64,000 nucleotides of DNA from Nitrosomonas sp. (GCA_021604405.1 BQJA01000003.1:31654-95653), one strand, 5' to 3'; counted from the stretch's first letter, positions 31,328-41,853 are shown. A program made the numbers and translations. The notes: generated by a model from the letters alone, not told the origin.

Positions 31328-32593
31328 CTATTCCATAGGCCAGCGTAAACGTAAAATATCCTTGCGCTGGCCTCTATCAGGACTGTCAAGCGCTATATTT
31401 GCCAGATAAATGCCATCTGGTGCAGGAACGGCGGAAGCGATAGAAGACAGTTTGGCACCTTCATAAAAAGCGGAATACAATGGCTTGCTACCATCCGGGC
31501 TAAGTACAATCACTCCGGTACGCTGTGTCTGTGACAACAGTAACGCCGCAGGCAGCCGCATTACTAAAGGCTTAATCCATGCATTCTCATGAACCCATGT
31601 CAGTACCGGACTTCTGTCTGCAAACATCGCCAGCCAGATTCGTCCATCCGCATCCCGGTCCATGCCGTCGGGCATACCGGGAAGGCTATCAATCACGACT
31701 TCATGTTGACCAGCTTTTGGGCCACTGAGATAAAAACGCGCCACACGAAACAGCGAAGTTTGTGTGACCACAACTGACGTCTCACGATACAGCCCAGGAT
31801 GGGGATCATAGAGAACGCCGTTGATAAAGTGAAAACCTTCAGCAATGAGGCGGGTTGAACCACTCTCCAGATCATGCCGCCATAAGCGGCCATTGCGTGC
31901 GAGCGCAATAGCCTCATCAATTGCATCATCCGCCGAGGAATTCTCGTAACTAAATGGTTCAGAAAAATAAATTCGTCGCCCGTCTTCGCTGACCTCGAGA
32001 TTGTCGCAAACAGCAATTTTACGGCTGGGGTGGCCACTACCGTCGGCCTGTAGTTCTGGTGCATCCGGATTATCATCGGCGTAAACAACCGGCTGTTGCT
32101 GATCTACTTTTGTGTCAGGAACATTAAGTACTAGTGGCTCGATGGAACGTGTGCCAAGATCGAGGCGATATAAGCCAGCGACCTCTCCCGTCGGCCGTTC
32201 TTCATAAGAACCGGCAGAACAAAAGTAGATCTGCGTGGGATCGCCTGGCGCTTCATGGATACCCCACGCCATCAAAGGTACATCGACAAAAGGTTGTGCA
32301 ACGTTGGCAATAAAGTCAACCGCCCAGATTTTACCATCATGTCCAGTAACCAGCGCCTTCTTGCCATTTTCAAAAAATACCGCATCATCATATGCGGGCA
32401 GATCCAGCGGAAGTATTTCCAATCCAGCAGCAAATTTTTCAGATTGATCAATTTCGTCCGTCGCTTGGACTACTGCCGGATCGAAAACAATCGAGTCCGC
32501 AATACAGCAACGAATCTCCTCCCTGGGCGCAGCCACATACCACCATGTCATCAATACTGCGACCAGCCCAAAAATGAAAACCATTTTTTTCAT
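31328..32593 (-). CDS. SMP-30/strictosidine synthase-like beta-propeller protein
   Basis: EDGRRIYFSEPFSYENSS, FINGVLYDPHPGLY, LPGMPDGMDRDADGRIWLAMF. Confidence 0.8.
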   Translation of the reverse strand: MKKMVFIFGLVAVLMTWWYVAAPREEIRCCIADSIVFDPAVVQATDEIDQSEKFAAGLEILPLDLPAYDDAVFFENGKKALVTGHDGKIWAVDFIANVAQPFVDVPLMAWGIHEAPGDPTQIYFCSAGSYEERPTGEVAGLYRLDLGTRSIEPLVLNVPDTKVDQQQPVVYADDNPDAPELQADGSGHPSRKIAVCDNLEVSEDGRRIYFSEPFSYENSSADDAIDEAIALARNGRLWRHDLESGSTRLIAEGFHFINGVLYDPHPGLYRETSVVVTQTSLFRVARFYLSGPKAGQHEVVIDSLPGMPDGMDRDADGRIWLAMFADRSPVLTWVHENAWIKPLVMRLPAALLLSQTQRTGVIVLSPDGSKPLYSAFYEGAKLSSIASAVPAPDGIYLANIALDSPDRGQRKDILRLRWPME

Positions 32594-32644
32594 CTGTCCT
32601 CTCTCCTTGACATTAGGATCAGAAAACGATCAGAATCTGAATGT

Positions 32645-33661
32645 TTATTCTGCTTTGTTTTCACGCATCCATTGAATCGTGTCGCGTAACGATTCCTGCA
32701 GCGGGCGCGGTTTCCAACCAAGTTCTTTACTTGCCCGACTTGTGTCATACCAAGCATAACGCCCCCACAGTTCAAGCAGCTCGCGCGTCACTTTGGGTGG
32801 CTTCCCGGTCACTTTGCTCCACAGCTCCAGAATAACCACAAGCGGAAAAATCATCCAGGCGCGCAAAGAGAACAACCACGTTGGCGGTTCAAAACCAACC
32901 TCGCTAGCAACCGCCTTGGCAAGTTGGTCTGGCGTTATATTTTCGCCACTTAAAATATACTTGCGGCCAGGGATGCCACGCTCCGCGGCCAGTAGTACGC
33001 CCTCTGCATAATCGCGCACGTCAAGAATTCCGAACCCAATTGGCGCGGTGATACGAAATCCCGGCTTACTCATACGCACTACCAAACCGTTCGCGGGCGC
33101 ACCACTCCAATCGTCTGGTCCCAGCGTAAAAGAGGGGCTGACTACGATGATATCAGGAAGATCAGTCTTAGTGTCAGTCAGCAGCGCTTGCTCCGCGTTA
33201 CGTCGTGATACGGCATATGGTAGTGAAAAACCATATTTATCCCAGTCCGCTTCCTCATCAAGCAATTTCGGTTCATGATGCAATCCAACCGCCAGTGAGC
33301 TACTGCTCACTACAACTCGCGCAACACCAGTTTGCGCAGCAGCCTCCAGCAGATTCCGGGTACCGACAACATTTTCTTGATACAGCGTTTCCTCCACTTG
33401 TTTGCCACCACCCAACGTAATCGCAAAATGTAAATGGAGAACTACATTGATGCCAACACATGCAGCTCGTAATGAATCTGGATCATTAATGTCACCATTG
33501 GCAATCTCAATATTCATTCTTTTCAGCGCATTAATACCCGGCAAATCCGGATCAATATCGGCTGGCAGCAGAACACGCGGTCGAATACTATGCTTATTAA
33601 GCAATTTGACAACGTGATAGCCGAGAAAACCGTCAGCTCCCGTTACAAGGAATGTCTTCAT
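32645..33661 (-). CDS. NAD-dependent epimerase/dehydratase family protein
   Basis: FLVTGADGFLGYHVVKLL, VVVSSSSLAVGLH, YAVSRRNAEQ. Confidence 0.9.
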   Translation of the reverse strand: MKTFLVTGADGFLGYHVVKLLNKHSIRPRVLLPADIDPDLPGINALKRMNIEIANGDINDPDSLRAACVGINVVLHLHFAITLGGGKQVEETLYQENVVGTRNLLEAAAQTGVARVVVSSSSLAVGLHHEPKLLDEEADWDKYGFSLPYAVSRRNAEQALLTDTKTDLPDIIVVSPSFTLGPDDWSGAPANGLVVRMSKPGFRITAPIGFGILDVRDYAEGVLLAAERGIPGRKYILSGENITPDQLAKAVASEVGFEPPTWLFSLRAWMIFPLVVILELWSKVTGKPPKVTRELLELWGRYAWYDTSRASKELGWKPRPLQESLRDTIQWMRENKAE

Positions 33662-33860
33662 AAAGACTCCTTCTTAGAAAAAAGAATAACTAATTCAATA
33701 TACTTAAGAAACTGCTTTATATTGACAATACGCTTGAGGCAAAATGTTGTCAAGCTGATATTCTGGTTTCTTACTGCATAAAAATTCAGGAGGTGACTTT
33801 TGAATATTGCGTTGGTAATGTTAGAAAACTGTTGATTAATTTATATTTAAGGATAACCAA

Positions 33861-34385
33861 ATGATGATTAATAAGCTTCGAAAAACCGCGATGGGCGTGT
33901 TCTCTGGATTCGCCTTTTTTATATCTTGTCCGGCTCTGGCAGATAATTCCCCGACACAAAAAATATTGCCACTGGATTTATCCATGCGGGCCGCTATGGC
34001 CGCCGTCCAACAGTGTAACAACGATGGACACAAGGTTAGTGTAGCAATCACTGATCAAGCAGGTCTACTCAAAGTTCAATTAAAAGGTGATGGCGCTGGA
34101 CCACATACGCTTGATAGCAGCTTTCGCAAAGCTTATACAGCGAACAGTCTGCGTGACTCGACCCATAAATTTGCGGTTATGGCAGCAAATAACCCCGAAC
34201 TGCAAGGCTTGGCACGCATGAATGAAAAAATTCTGTTACTTGGCGGCGGTTTCCCAATCATAATCAACGGTGAAACAATAGGCGGCGTTGGTGTAGGTGG
34301 CGCACCGGGTGTAAAACTGGATGAAGCCTGTGCCAGGGCTGCACTCCGCTTCTTAAAAGCTGATGAAATGAAGGAGAAAAGATAG
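33861..34385 (+). CDS. GlcG/HbpS-family heme-binding-type secreted protein
   Basis: Signal peptide; LRAAMAAVQQC-like MRAAMAAVQQCNNDGHKVSVAITDQAG, LLLGGGFPIIINGETIGGVGVGGAPG. Confidence 0.85.
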   Translation: MMINKLRKTAMGVFSGFAFFISCPALADNSPTQKILPLDLSMRAAMAAVQQCNNDGHKVSVAITDQAGLLKVQLKGDGAGPHTLDSSFRKAYTANSLRDSTHKFAVMAANNPELQGLARMNEKILLLGGGFPIIINGETIGGVGVGGAPGVKLDEACARAALRFLKADEMKEKR

Positions 34386-34413
34386 CGGCACATACACTCA
34401 CCGGTAACTGAAT

Positions 34414-34453
34414 ATGCATCGATATTGAATCATATACTTCGTTATCGATGCAT
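34414..34453. repeat. Perfect 11-bp inverted repeat, 18-nt spacer, between convergent genes
   Basis: ATGCATCGATA ... TATCGATGCAT. Confidence 0.6.
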
Positions 34454-34578
34454 TCAATGGATACAATTAAGACAATCTGCCGTTTGCCTCTTTCAGCACG
34501 ATTAGCAGAACGTTCTCCCGGTTGTTATATCAAGCTGTCTGCCGAAGAAGTGGGTGAACGAACCGAAACATAGGCGCA

Positions 34579-36240
34579 TTAAAAAATAAAGATCGTTTCG
34601 GACATGGGGCCGATGTCCATGAGTTCTATCAACGCATCATCCGCTGCGGTGAAGTCACCATCTTTATTGACATCAAAAAATACAAATGTTTGTATTTGAC
34701 CAGCAAATTCATGCTCCGGCGGAAGCGGAATCTCCGAGTAGGCCAGACCGCGTGCAACATTTGTCGAATCGAGAAACAGGTCAGGCACAATCTCAATCAC
34801 GGTATCAAATGTAGGTATTTTGCTGGTTACTTCGACGATGCCGCGTTCAGTACCAGCAAAACCAAAGCTTGATATATCCAGGCGGTCATCGGTGCTTGCA
34901 GCACCAACTTTAAAATTATCGATTTCATCAAAACCAACATCCAGGAGAATGGCAATCTCACCATCATTGTTGGTATCACTGATTTGTGAATCGGCGGCCT
35001 CATTAAGCACCAGGATATCTCTAACGGCTTTTGCACCTTCCAGATTAATGAAATCACTGCTGCTGCCTGCGGTAATCGTGCTACCGCCGGCGCTACCCCA
35101 AAACGTGTCTATACCGTGGGAACCGGTGTATTCAACCCGTTCCGAATGTCCCGACAGGTTTATCCGGATATTGCCAGTTGACGCACCGGCATCAACTTTG
35201 CTCACTTTGCCGATGGTGGCTTCACTGAAAGAAATGTCCCCCGCAACCAGGTCAACGCCGCCATTGCCCGTGATCTCGATAATTTCGGCGTCAGCTGCAA
35301 TGATTTTTGCGGTTACTTTGTGGTCGGCAAGATCAGTAGCCGAATTTAAGCCATCAGCAGTTGGCACCGTTGAGATTACAACCAGTTTTTCCACGCCATC
35401 AACTGTAATCGTACGGGCATTAATACCGTCAGCAATGCCATCTGCGTTGCCATCGTGAATAGCGGCATTCAGGGTAAATGTTTCGGCGTCCCCGTTTGCT
35501 GTGGTGCCGCTTGCGTCTGCCAGCGTCACGGTAACGTTCTCCCCGATATCAAATGTACCCCCCTGCCCCGCACCATTGGCCGCGCTGATAATGTTAAGAA
35601 AAAATGAATCCGATACTCCTTCAAATTCAACAGGCGCTAATAACGGACCATTGAACCCCTCTTTAATTTGTGCGGCAAAAGGATTTGCAATAAATCCGCC
35701 ATTCCCCAGAAAAGTGATGACTTCTTCCCGCGTCATTTCTGTGGCGCCGCTCAAGCCGATAAACGGTTCCTGCAATATTTCAAGGTCAGCCGGAAAGTTA
35801 CTTGCAGAATAAATGTCCGCGGTTGTAATCTTGTTCTTAAATAAATTGGCTGTTGCCAGAAACTCTGCAGGCACTGTATCTGCCAGCAAAAAGCTGCCTG
35901 CTTGGATAATAATCTGGCCAAACCCAATGCCTGAATTAATGTTGCTGGTAAAGAACGTTTCCGCCTGAGAGGCCGCACTGCCAGTGACCCCATCGTGTGC
36001 CAGGCCAAAATGATCCATCAATACGACAACTTGCACAGCGGTCGTGTCCTGGTCACCCATGACAGCATCGGTAAAAGTTGGATGCGACGCCAGAATATCC
36101 GCCAGTTGCGATATCGTTAACCCGTTTTCCACTGCAGTGACAAAGTCCGTTAGAAATTGCCTGCCGGGTGCTGCGTTGAAAAGACCGGCGACGACGCCTA
36201 AGATATTATTCTTTTGCACGTTAGAAATAGCCACTGTCAC
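34579..36240 (-). CDS. Secreted S-layer/RTX-like protein, probable type I secretion substrate
   Basis: Gly/Asp-rich repeat-type body, no N-terminal signal, C-terminus MSETIFIF resembling T1SS C-terminal signals; DVNKDGDFTAADDALIEL Ca-binding-like. Confidence 0.6.
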   Translation of the reverse strand: MTVAISNVQKNNILGVVAGLFNAAPGRQFLTDFVTAVENGLTISQLADILASHPTFTDAVMGDQDTTAVQVVVLMDHFGLAHDGVTGSAASQAETFFTSNINSGIGFGQIIIQAGSFLLADTVPAEFLATANLFKNKITTADIYSASNFPADLEILQEPFIGLSGATEMTREEVITFLGNGGFIANPFAAQIKEGFNGPLLAPVEFEGVSDSFFLNIISAANGAGQGGTFDIGENVTVTLADASGTTANGDAETFTLNAAIHDGNADGIADGINARTITVDGVEKLVVISTVPTADGLNSATDLADHKVTAKIIAADAEIIEITGNGGVDLVAGDISFSEATIGKVSKVDAGASTGNIRINLSGHSERVEYTGSHGIDTFWGSAGGSTITAGSSSDFINLEGAKAVRDILVLNEAADSQISDTNNDGEIAILLDVGFDEIDNFKVGAASTDDRLDISSFGFAGTERGIVEVTSKIPTFDTVIEIVPDLFLDSTNVARGLAYSEIPLPPEHEFAGQIQTFVFFDVNKDGDFTAADDALIELMDIGPMSETIFIF

Positions 36241-36553
36241 TCCTTAATAAGATATTTATCTTTAACCCCGATTTAGCAGCGCACACTGCAACCCGATACC
36301 GTGCCGCTCTTTTTAGACAGCTAAATTTTGACTTTAAATTGTCATTATTACTGAGTTGTGTCAGGTATCTTGTCTGGAAAAACGGTAAAGAATGCCCTTA
36401 CATTGTTATTGAAGCGCAATAAGTCAATATTTTCTAATAGCAATTAAAAGAAAAAAGCAGGAATCTATTATACGAGTCTTGTAAAATTTTTAATTTATCC
36501 CGTCGACAGAATATATATCCGTATAATTTAGTGATTCAAAATTCGGTAAAGAT

Positions 36554-37675
36554 TTATTGGCAGGATTTTTCAGAATGACTGAATGCAAAAACGACGGATC
36601 GAAGCATACCAATGAATGTCAACGACCACATCAGCAGCGCAAACCAGCCCCAAAATTGGGGTATAGCCGCTAGAGATAGAAAATCTGTCGCGCTTGCCAA
36701 GTGTAGCGTGCTGGTCATGTACATACCCATGGGGAAAACTCTACTCCATGAGGAAATTTCATAAGTATGATGCCGTCTGCCAAACGCCAATCTCGACCAC
36801 GGGACAATTTTTATCCATAATGGTACTGAAACCTCGCTGCCCATGTACATGAATTTTCTAGCATCCATGATCAAAAGGTAAGGAATCCACAATGTTCCAA
36901 CAGACCATATAAAAACAGTCATGCACAAAATGGCTTCCCGTATACCTTCCCAGACTGACAAATCAGGCATGCGGGTAATAAACGCTGAGCCTGCCAAGGT
37001 GATAATCGCGGCCGCGCCCATACAGATCCAGTAAGGTGCACACCAATCTTTTGACTCAAACCGACTGAAAAATAGACCATGAAACAATGGTGCTATGATG
37101 ATCCAATACAAGATAAAACCAAGCAACCAGAGTCCCATTAATACAAAATAAAGATGGTCAGCATGGCTATCCGTCACATCCAGAAGATGCACACCCAATA
37201 TCGATATGGATACAGTACTGACGACAATAAGCAATGTCGTACCGTTAATGTTCTCAAGTATGCCGGGTTTGGTCTGTATGACGCTTAAATTGAGCAAAAG
37301 AAAATAAACACCTACTAGCCAGCTAACTACGGCTAAAAACCACAATAACACTGCCAGCTCTGTCAATTGGCAAAATAAAATGAGCTGTGTTCCGACGATA
37401 TTTGTTCCAACAACGAATGTCAGAAAAGGAAATGCACGCTGAAGGGTTTTGAGATCGGCCACTAATTTTGGCAGGAAAAACACGGCCCGCGCAACCAGAA
37501 TGACAAATAGAATCAGGTACAACAATAGATTAAGTGCAAATAATAGCCTTGCCACACAGGAAAAATCCATCATTTCAAAAGCAATCGACACAATACCGGT
37601 GGCCATTACTGTGGCAAAACTCGCCGGATGAAAATTGCTTATGCTGTTTTGGATAAAAACCCAGCAATGTGTCAT
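36554..37675 (-). CDS. TDT/SLAC1-family (TehA/Mae1-like) transporter
   Basis: NFHPASFATVMATGIVSIAF, multiple TMs, WSRVFPMGMYMTSTLHLA. Confidence 0.85.
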   Translation of the reverse strand: MTHCWVFIQNSISNFHPASFATVMATGIVSIAFEMMDFSCVARLLFALNLLLYLILFVILVARAVFFLPKLVADLKTLQRAFPFLTFVVGTNIVGTQLILFCQLTELAVLLWFLAVVSWLVGVYFLLLNLSVIQTKPGILENINGTTLLIVVSTVSISILGVHLLDVTDSHADHLYFVLMGLWLLGFILYWIIIAPLFHGLFFSRFESKDWCAPYWICMGAAAIITLAGSAFITRMPDLSVWEGIREAILCMTVFIWSVGTLWIPYLLIMDARKFMYMGSEVSVPLWIKIVPWSRLAFGRRHHTYEISSWSRVFPMGMYMTSTLHLASATDFLSLAAIPQFWGWFALLMWSLTFIGMLRSVVFAFSHSEKSCQ

Positions 37676-37940
37676 GTCAGGACTAAAGAAAGCTAGAATA
37701 TGAAATACAACTCGAATAAAAGCGCTATGGTGTCAGTAATGCAGTTTCATTGGCCATTGGCTTATCTAAGGAGAACAATGAAAGTAAACCATACCTAGTC
37801 TCTGCAATAATAAGAACAATATCACGAACCCTTTCTCTCTTTTACCCAGCCCATTAAGAATTGGATTTTCAAAATACCAGACATCATGCCATGAACCAAG
37901 GCAGAGTTATCGAACTATCTTTTGCAACGATACCAACCTG

Positions 37941-37983
37941 ATGCGCTTCTTGGCCTTATCACACAAAAAGCCAAGAAGCGCAT
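37941..37983. repeat. Perfect 14-bp inverted repeat between the regulator stop and the TDT start
   Basis: ATGCGCTTCTTGGC-cttatcacacaaaaa-GCCAAGAAGCGCAT. Confidence 0.65.
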
Positions 37984-38048
37984 AGCTCTGCCGCATGCCG
38001 TTTCCTGGCAAGATCATTCTGCATCTCAGGCTTGATGAGCAGAAGACA

Positions 38049-38690
38049 TTAATGTTTTTCCGACACACCAAAGCAGCAGTTTTTATCCCCTTTAATAATG
38101 CATTTCTTATGTTCGATATCTGCCTTTAGTAAAGAAGCCAAAAGACTTAAATCTAATTGGCAAACACCGTGGCATTCTTCCGCAAGTTTATGAAAAACGC
38201 AGTTACTTGCGATAATTTCAGAATAATTTTCATCGTTGAATGCGACATCTGCGTCATAGCCAAGCTCCCGCATAATAACGGCCACTTCACTTACTTTGTC
38301 GGTTTGCGTTAAGTGTTTATCAACCCGTCCAGAAAATTCCTGGGCAACCTGTTCGCCAAATTCTTGCAGACAGGATGCCAACTGCTCCTCACCTAAGTTT
38401 TTCTTGAACCAGGAAAGAAGGAATCTGGCAAGAAAAGAATAATGTCTCGGAAAAAGCTCTAATCCACTCGTAGTTAATGTAAAAACCCTGCTGGGTCTGC
38501 CGCCAGTACTATGAAGCAGGGTACTTTGAATAAAGCCGCTGTTTCCCAGGCTGGCCAGATGCTGATTAACAGCATTCCGGGAAATCTCGAGCAAACTTGA
38601 CAATTCATCTACTGTCAATCCGTTGCGATGACGCAACAAAACATTTAGCAGCGATTGCTGGCGTTGTCCTAAACATGTAATTGCGGGCAT
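38049..38690 (-). CDS. SufR-like HTH regulator with Cys-rich C-terminal (putative Fe-S or metal-binding) domain
   Basis: N-terminal wHTH (LTVDELSSLLEISRNAVNQHLASL), TTSGLELFPRHYSFLARFLL, C-terminal SNCVFHKLAEECHGVCQLDLSLLASLLKADIEHKKCIIKGDKNCCFGV. Confidence 0.78.
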   Translation of the reverse strand: MPAITCLGQRQQSLLNVLLRHRNGLTVDELSSLLEISRNAVNQHLASLGNSGFIQSTLLHSTGGRPSRVFTLTTSGLELFPRHYSFLARFLLSWFKKNLGEEQLASCLQEFGEQVAQEFSGRVDKHLTQTDKVSEVAVIMRELGYDADVAFNDENYSEIIASNCVFHKLAEECHGVCQLDLSLLASLLKADIEHKKCIIKGDKNCCFGVSEKH

Positions 38691-38757
38691 TATGTGTATG
38701 AATTTACGCTGAAGAATCTAACAGATTTATTACTTAAATCTTTTGACATATATATAT

Positions 38758-38803
38758 TGTAAAAGTTGTAACAATTGCAGTATAGTATAGCGCCTTCTAT
38801 ACT
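38758..38803 (+). promoter_or_regulatory. Putative promoter (TTGTAA-N17-TATAGT) overlapped by inverted repeat AGTATAG-N11-CTATACT
   Basis: Direct reading of the divergent intergenic region; also TTGTAACAA at 38766-38774. Confidence 0.45.
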
Positions 38804-38823
38804 TTTAATAAGGGATAAATGAA

Positions 38824-39171
38824 ATGGAAATGTTAAATTATGCAATTGTAATCTTTGCAATAGCGGCCGTTGGTGGCGTCGTTTTGGCTTCAAAAGTGTT
38901 TGCTGGACAATTGGCTCCCTGGCCGTTGTCGATTGTACATGCCTTGCTCGGTGCAACTGGCTTGATTATTCTGATTATGATGGTTCTTGAGGGCACTGGT
39001 GGCGGAGCAATTACAGCGGCACTTGGTTTGCTTTTAGTTGCGGCATTGGGTGGATTTTATCTTGCCTCATTCCATGCTAAGCAAGTTGTCGCCCCTAAAA
39101 ATATTGTAATTATTCATGCCGGTGTTGCAGTAGTCGGCTTTCTCACATTGTTAAGTGTTCTGTTGGGCTAA
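38824..39171 (+). CDS. Small membrane protein (about 4 TM), function unknown
   Basis: MEMLNYAIVIFAIAAVGGVVLASKVFAGQLAPWPLSIVHALLGATGLIILIMMVLEG... strongly hydrophobic. Confidence 0.75.
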   Translation: MEMLNYAIVIFAIAAVGGVVLASKVFAGQLAPWPLSIVHALLGATGLIILIMMVLEGTGGGAITAALGLLLVAALGGFYLASFHAKQVVAPKNIVIIHAGVAVVGFLTLLSVLLG

Positions 39172-39189
39172 TATCTATCAGGAATTATT

Positions 39190-39615
39190 ATGACGCACCC
39201 CATACACCCTTTGTTAGTTCACTTTCCGGTTGCGACTTGGTCTCTTGCTACGATAGGTGATATAGCCAGCTTATTCCTGGGAGAGCAAGTTGGATGGGTC
39301 GCTGGGGTGCTGCTTGTTATAGGCATCATCACCGCATTATTTGCCATGCTCGCTGGATTAATTGAACTCGCAAAAATTGATCAGCAAAGTATCGCCATGC
39401 AGGTTGCCAATCAGCATATGGTTCTAGCGATGATTAGCTGGTCATTTTACACCATCAGTCTTTTTCTGCGGTTAGAGGGCACTACCCTCACACAACCGAA
39501 CATTTTCGCCATTGTTCTGTCAATAACGGGATTACTGTTTTTATGGGCGGCAGGCTGGAAAGGCGGAAAACTTGTTTATGAATATGGAATTGGAGTTCAA
39601 CAGGCCGATAAGTAG
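39190..39615 (+). CDS. DUF2231-type membrane protein
   Basis: THPIHPLLVHFPVATWSLATIGDIASLF characteristic start. Confidence 0.8.
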   Translation: MTHPIHPLLVHFPVATWSLATIGDIASLFLGEQVGWVAGVLLVIGIITALFAMLAGLIELAKIDQQSIAMQVANQHMVLAMISWSFYTISLFLRLEGTTLTQPNIFAIVLSITGLLFLWAAGWKGGKLVYEYGIGVQQADK

Positions 39616-39752
39616 TTTGTTCCACGGTTTATTCAAATGGTTCGTGTGCAACGGAACAGGTACTTCCTTCCGTTATTTTCAGCGATAGCTGTCCCAAAGT
39701 GCCCCTCCATGTCTGACCATGTGATTTTGTTTCTTTCTACGCTATTTAATAT

Positions 39753-39953
39753 TCACTTCTGAGCAACCGGACTGACTATGCCATTAAATAAGGCCTGCTC
39801 AGTATTAAAACCGCCTGGAAGATAAAAATAATTTGTAAAATTGTGAACGCCATGATCCCTAACGCACTCAAACAAATATCTATTTGTTGAACATAAGCCG
39901 CCGCATTCATCTAAATCCTGGTTTGATGCCTTTTTTCCCCAAAAATAGTCAAG
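39753..39953 (-). pseudogene. Possible protein remnant: start-less open frame between his cluster and DUF2231 gene
   Basis: Minus frame LDYFWGKKASNQDLDECGGLCSTNRYLFECVRDHGVHNFTNYFYLPGGFNTEQALFNGIVSPVAQK*; protein-like composition but no start codon after the upstream stop. Confidence 0.4.
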
Positions 39954-40145
39954 TCAAGATTCATTTATTGCGCCGGCATTGAGGAAACCTCGGCAAAGCG
40001 CTGCAAGACAAAATTTCTTGCTGATATTTGACACTTCTGACACTATTTGGCCGAATTAAGTCATATTGCTGCTTTCTCCCAGAATTATCTACCCAGAACA
40101 CGCTAAACATCATTCAACTGCGATTTTTAGGTTAAAATATTCGGC

Positions 40146-41231
40146 ATGCCGAATTCTTACGATCCAGACCAGATAATCCGCTCAGAAATTCTTGCGCTTA
40201 ATGCTTATCATGTCCCGCCTGCAACGGGCATGATTAAGCTTGACGCCATGGAAAATCCTTACACCTTACCCGCGGCGCTGCGACAGGAAATAGCCCGGCT
40301 GACTGCTGAAGCGCCAGTCAATCGTTATCCCGATGCCGATGCAACGTTACTTAAAACCGCGTTACGTAAAACATTGCATATCCCCGATGAAATGGCAATC
40401 ATGTTGGGCAATGGCTCAGACGAGATCATCCAGATTATCGCCATGGCAGCAGCCAAACCGGGTGCCGTATTGATGAGTGTTGAGCCGGCTTTTGCTATGT
40501 TTCGCATGATTGCCGCGTTTGCCAATATCAGCTATGTCGGGATACCACTAAAATCAGGTTTTTCGCTAGACCAGGACACGATGCTTACCGCCATTGCCAA
40601 GCATCAGCCTGCCGTTATTTTCCTCGCCTACCCCAACAATCCCACGGGCAATTTATTTGATGCTGAAGTTATTCTCCGCATTATTGAAGCAACACCAGGT
40701 ATTGTTATTATTGACGAAGCCTACCATGCTTTTGCTGACGCCAGTTTAATAGACAAATTAACTCAATATCCAAACCTGTTGCTAATGCGTACACTCTCCA
40801 AATTGGGATTAGCAGGCTTAAGACTGGGACTATTAATTGGTCGGCAGGAATGGTTGGTGCAACTGGAAAAGCTGCGTTTACCTTATAATGTTGGCATAAT
40901 AACGCAACTGGTTGGCAAAGAAGTGCTGCGTCATGCTGATATCCTGCTCGCGCAGGCAAATGCAATTAAATTAGAACGGACAAAAATGCATGATGAATTG
41001 GCGGCGCTGGATGGCATCGAAGTATTTCATTCTGATGCAAATTTCATTTTGTTTCGCGTCGCTGATGCCACCCGGATATTTCAAGAACTTAAGCAACACG
41101 GCATATTAATCAAAAATTTAAATGGAACACACCCGCTGTTAATAAATTGCCTGCGTGTCACAGTAGGCACGCCAGACGAAAATTCGCAATTTATTCTGGC
41201 GTTACATACCATACTCGACAAACCTGTTTAA
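40146..41231 (+). CDS. hisC: Histidinol-phosphate aminotransferase
   Basis: [48 protein letters not shown]. Confidence 0.96.
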   Translation: MPNSYDPDQIIRSEILALNAYHVPPATGMIKLDAMENPYTLPAALRQEIARLTAEAPVNRYPDADATLLKTALRKTLHIPDEMAIMLGNGSDEIIQIIAMAAAKPGAVLMSVEPAFAMFRMIAAFANISYVGIPLKSGFSLDQDTMLTAIAKHQPAVIFLAYPNNPTGNLFDAEVILRIIEATPGIVIIDEAYHAFADASLIDKLTQYPNLLLMRTLSKLGLAGLRLGLLIGRQEWLVQLEKLRLPYNVGIITQLVGKEVLRHADILLAQANAIKLERTKMHDELAALDGIEVFHSDANFILFRVADATRIFQELKQHGILIKNLNGTHPLLINCLRVTVGTPDENSQFILALHTILDKPV

Positions 41232-41265
41232 TTACCAATCAAAACACATTTTCATCGCTTATTCT

Positions 41266-41853
41266 ATGCGCCAAGCCCAAGTTACACGCCATACACTAGA
41301 AACTCAGATCAGTATCAATATGAATCTGGACGGATCAGGAAAAACCAGTTTTGATACCGGCATACCATTTCTTGAACATATGCTGGATCAAATTGCACGC
41401 CACGGCATGCTTGATCTTGATATCACGGCCAAGGGGGATTTGCACATTGATGCGCATCACACAGTTGAAGATATCGGTATAACATTAGGACAGGCTTTTG
41501 CCCAGGCTACTGGTGATAAAAAAGGCTTGCGTCGTTACGGTCATGCGTATGTGCCACTTGATGAAGCCTTATCAAGGGTTGTCGTCGATTTATCCGGGCG
41601 CCCCGGACTGGAACTCAATATTAATTTTGTACGCGCGCGTATTGGTGAATTTGACGTGGATCTGGTCAATGAATTTTTCCAGGGTTTCGTTAATCATGCT
41701 TTAATAACACTGCACATTGACAACCTCTCCGGAAAAAATGCGCACCATCAGGCAGAAACGGTGTTTAAAGCATTTGGCCGCGCACTGCGTATGGCGCTTG
41801 AGTTTGACCCCGCTGCGGCAGGAATGATCCCGTCGACTAAAGGCGCGTTATAA
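41266..41853 (+). CDS. hisB: Imidazoleglycerol-phosphate dehydratase
   Basis: [51 protein letters not shown]. Confidence 0.97.
   Translation: MRQAQVTRHTLETQISINMNLDGSGKTSFDTGIPFLEHMLDQIARHGMLDLDITAKGDLHIDAHHTVEDIGITLGQAFAQATGDKKGLRRYGHAYVPLDEALSRVVVDLSGRPGLELNINFVRARIGEFDVDLVNEFFQGFVNHALITLHIDNLSGKNAHHQAETVFKAFGRALRMALEFDPAAAGMIPSTKGAL

Noticed and set aside
34820-35458. 212-aa plus-strand ORF antisense to the S-layer/RTX-like gene
   Set aside because: Ser/Pro-rich low-complexity translation mirroring the repetitive minus-strand gene; no RBS or family resemblance.
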